Shown: positions 4,902-6,710 of the stretch, piece after piece
Layout of the letters: each line of letters opens with the position of its first letter
Numbering within the stretch: the stretch's first letter is position 1
DNA from: an uncultured Armatimonadota bacterium
GTDB taxonomy: Bacteria; Armatimonadota; Fimbriimonadia; Fimbriimonadales; Fimbriimonadaceae
NCBI GenBank assembly: GCA_946478935.1
Contig: CAMLEL010000135.1
Span: forward strand, 1-6,710
Direction of reading: 5' to 3'
Length of the DNA: 6,710 nucleotides
Notes under the pieces: model-generated
Told to the model about the DNA's origin: nothing
Databases searched by the model: none
The model's input: the letters and a program-made list of their open reading frames with translations, nothing else
Made by a program: the position numbers and the translations under genes

Positions 4902-6053
4902 ATGAGCGCCACTCTTACCGACAAATATCCAAACTACAGCCCCGGCCTTGAGGGTGTGATCGCTGGCATCAGCACCATCAGCGAGATCGACAGCGATCGA
5001 AGCAGCCTGCAGTACCGCGGCTACGACGTCCATGACCTCGCCGAGCATGGAACTTTCGAAGAGACTGCCTACCTCCTGATCCACGGCAAACTCCCCAATC
5101 AATCACAACTGGATGAATTTCGAAAAACACTTGGCGCGGAACGAGAAGTGCCGAGCCAGGTTTACGACGTCCTGAAGGCGCTGCCCAAGGACACCCATCC
5201 GATGGATGCCATCCGCACGGCCTTTTCGGCCCTGGCGCCCTTCGATCCCGATTACGAAGCGCCATCCACCGACGATGCGGCCAACGTGCGCAAAGCCGTG
5301 CGCATCATTGCCAAAGCGGGAACGATGGTCGCCAACGGACATCGAATTCGAAATGGCTTGGAGCCCATCAAGCCGAATCCGGCTCATACCACGGCCGAGA
5401 ACTTTTTGCACCTCATGACCGGCAAGGATCCGATTCAGAAGACCGTTGAGGTGATGGATGCCTCGCTGACGCTTTATGCCGAGCACGGATTTAACGCGAG
5501 CACATTCGCCTGCCGGGTTACCGTGGCAACGTTGAGCGACCTTTACAGCGGCATCGTAACCGGAATCGGCACTCTGAGGGGACCCTTGCATGGTGGGGCG
5601 AACGAGGAAGCCATGAAAATGCTCCTCGACATCGATCAACCCGGCAATGCCCAGGCATGGATCGATGATGCTCTCGAAGGCAAGAAGAAGATCATGGGCT
5701 TCGGCCATCGAGAGTACAAGAAGCGTGACAGCCGCGCGATCTACCTCACCAAGGTTGCCAAGGAACTTGGCGTGGAAAAGGGAGATACGCGGTTTGGCGA
5801 GATTGCCGACGTCCTCGAGAAGACGATGGAGACGCGGAAGAATATCTTCCCGAACGTGGACTTCCCGGCGGCATACGCGTATTACCTCCTCGATATTCCG
5901 ATCGACCTTTACACGCCAATCTTCGTCATTGCTCGCGTCTCCGGATGGAGCGCTCATGCCCTCGAACAACTTCGTAATAATCGCTTGATCCGCCCCAAGG
6001 CCATCTACGAAGGAGATGCGAATCTTGAGTATCCAGCCATAGGAGACCGCTAA
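4902..6053 (+). CDS. Citrate synthase / 2-methylcitrate synthase family protein
   Basis: 383 residues, the size of the shorter hexamer-independent (Bacillus/archaeal-like) synthases. The catalytic triad is visible: His230 in GPLHGGANE (227-235), His269 in MGFGHREYKKRD (265-276), and Asp320 in NVDFPAAYAYY (318-328). His195 in YAEHGFNAST, Arg345 in VIARVSGW and the C-terminal arginines RLIRP (361-365) complete the acyl-CoA and carboxylate pocket. The enzyme condenses oxaloacetate with acetyl-CoA to citrate, or with propionyl-CoA to 2-methylcitrate; these activities overlap in this family and cannot be separated by eye. Proximity to prpB favours a methylcitrate role (PrpC), while being the only synthase in view leaves the TCA-cycle role (GltA/CitZ) open, hence no symbol. 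The ATG at 4902 gives the standard N-terminus leading to the GLEGVIAG strand. A terminator follows 15 nt after the stop, so this is the last gene of the run. Confidence 0.93.
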   Translation: MSATLTDKYPNYSPGLEGVIAGISTISEIDSDRSSLQYRGYDVHDLAEHGTFEETAYLLIHGKLPNQSQLDEFRKTLGAEREVPSQVYDVLKALPKDTHPMDAIRTAFSALAPFDPDYEAPSTDDAANVRKAVRIIAKAGTMVANGHRIRNGLEPIKPNPAHTTAENFLHLMTGKDPIQKTVEVMDASLTLYAEHGFNASTFACRVTVATLSDLYSGIVTGIGTLRGPLHGGANEEAMKMLLDIDQPGNAQAWIDDALEGKKKIMGFGHREYKKRDSRAIYLTKVAKELGVEKGDTRFGEIADVLEKTMETRKNIFPNVDFPAAYAYYLLDIPIDLYTPIFVIARVSGWSAHALEQLRNNRLIRPKAIYEGDANLEYPAIGDR

Positions 6054-6068
6054 CCGAATGTCCTATTG

Positions 6069-6101
6069 AGCCCGGCGATGAAACGTCCGTCGGGCTTTTT
6101 T
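6069..6101 (+). terminator. Intrinsic terminator after the citrate synthase gene
   Basis: AGCCCGGCG (6069-6077) pairs with CGTCGGGCT (6088-6096) in a 9-bp stem with one G-T pair and a 10-nt loop, followed by a run of T to 6101. It closes the prpB-to-citrate-synthase run and separates it from the secreted protein gene on the same strand. Confidence 0.88.
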
Positions 6102-6123
6102 AGTAAATAACCTGGAATCACCC

Positions 6124-6710
6124 ATGAAAAAAGCCATCCTCCTCCTTCCCTTCTTGTGCCTCGCCGCAGCTTCTTCAGCCCAGAGTTCACAACTGCTTCG
6201 AATTAAAGCCAAGCCGAATCAGGTGTTCAAGTATGTGATGGACATCCAGACCGGCACGCCATCCCAGTCGATGAAGATCGGCATGGGAATGACGATGAAG
6301 ATTGCTGGGGTTAAGAACGGTCAGTACACCATCAATTCCACGATCGGCAATGTGACCATGAACGGTCAGCCAGCGCCCCCCGCCGCGTCTGAGCAGCTGA
6401 AAAAGATGCTGATGGTCACTGTGATGGACAGCCGCGCTCGGGTGCTCAAGTCTGAGACTCGCGGCGTGCAGGGAATGCCCAGCGGTAACAACCAGGGAAC
6501 CTCGATCCCATTCCCGGAGAAGCCGGTGAAGGTCGGCAGCACCTGGTCTGGCAAAGCCAACATCCAAGGCCAAACCGTGGAGACCAATTACAAGCTCATC
6601 GCTTTTAAGCCTGTCAACGGAAAATCGGCCGCAGTGATCCACGCCACTCCCAAAGGCATGGCGAACTTCAAGACCAACGGTCCGATCGTCTATTCAGTCG
6701 AGTTGGCTAA
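6124..6710 (+). CDS. Secreted DUF6263-like protein (partial, C-terminus beyond window)
   Basis: 195 codons are open to the right edge with no stop. The N-terminus is a classic Sec signal peptide: MKK, a hydrophobic core (residues 4-16, AILLLPFLCLAAA) and a cleavage site SSA-Q after residue 19. Cys12 is within the core and lacks a lipobox, so a lipoprotein is unlikely. The mature part is beta-rich in appearance, with a Met/Gly-rich stretch (around 50-60, KIGMGMTMKIAG), a proline-rich linker (82-88) and FPEKPVKVGSTWSG (about 129-142). The opening 'LRIKAKPNQVFKYVMDIQT' segment and the 'P.KPV.VG.TW' motif resemble DUF6263-type exported proteins of unknown function; this assignment is from memory of the pattern and is tentative. 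It starts 22 nt after the terminator. TAACCT (6108-6113) is 10 nt before the ATG and TGGAA (6113-6117) could be a weak ribosome-binding site, so the initiation mode is unclear. Confidence 0.8.
   Translation, partial: MKKAILLLPFLCLAAASSAQSSQLLRIKAKPNQVFKYVMDIQTGTPSQSMKIGMGMTMKIAGVKNGQYTINSTIGNVTMNGQPAPPAASEQLKKMLMVTVMDSRARVLKSETRGVQGMPSGNNQGTSIPFPEKPVKVGSTWSGKANIQGQTVETNYKLIAFKPVNGKSAAVIHATPKGMANFKTNGPIVYSVELA

Noticed and set aside
5103..5969. Long minus-strand open frame (288 codons) opposite the citrate synthase gene
   Set aside because: It lies wholly antisense to a strongly conserved enzyme gene. Its product has no recognisable domain, so it is a composition-driven shadow of the synthase codons.
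1..6710. Search for CRISPR arrays, tRNA or rRNA genes, insertion-sequence ends and attachment sites
   Set aside because: No regularly spaced repeats, tRNA-like folds, transposase motifs or terminal inverted repeats were noticed on either strand.

Overview
The window looks like an ordinary chromosomal stretch of a moderately GC-rich bacterium, with seven complete protein genes and two cut by the window edges. There are no rRNA or tRNA genes, CRISPR repeats or insertion sequences. The clearest organism-level clue is that most genes lack a Shine-Dalgarno sequence. Instead a -10-like hexamer (TATAAT, TATACT or TACAAA) lies about 6-9 nt before the start codon, as expected for leaderless mRNAs. That habit, with the gene content, would fit lineages such as Armatimonadota or Deinococcota. 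My guess is a Fimbriimonas-like armatimonad, held at low confidence.

Left part (1-956, minus strand). A two-gene unit encodes a 66-residue unrecognised protein (756-956) and a 164-residue nucleotidyltransferase-fold protein (302-796). Their frames overlap by 41 nt, and the layout resembles a toxin-antitoxin pair. Downstream on the same strand, with its own -10 box, is the start of a NarL/LuxR-type response regulator cut by the left edge (1-275).

Middle part (957-3563). A divergent promoter region separates that unit from a DppD/OppD-type peptide-transporter ATPase (1055-2035), present without its permeases or partner ATPase. It converges on an rmuC gene (2032-3516, minus), and the two stop codons share one CTAG tetranucleotide. 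A perfect palindrome and a competing alternative hairpin lie inside the 3' end of the ATPase gene.

Right part (3564-6710, plus strand). A prpB-type methylisocitrate lyase gene, a 121-residue membrane-anchored protein of unknown function with its own TTGACA/TACAAA promoter, and a citrate (or 2-methylcitrate) synthase gene follow in order, closed by a good intrinsic terminator. Lyase and synthase together point to propionate/C3 metabolism by the methylcitrate cycle, although no methylcitrate dehydratase is seen here. After the terminator, a secreted DUF6263-like protein gene runs off the right edge.

I do not see a clear new defence or mobile system. The points most worth following are the systematic leaderless promoter architecture, the small-protein/nucleotidyltransferase pair, and the unknown membrane protein lodged between two methylcitrate-cycle-type genes. 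No stretch over 300 bases is without a gene.
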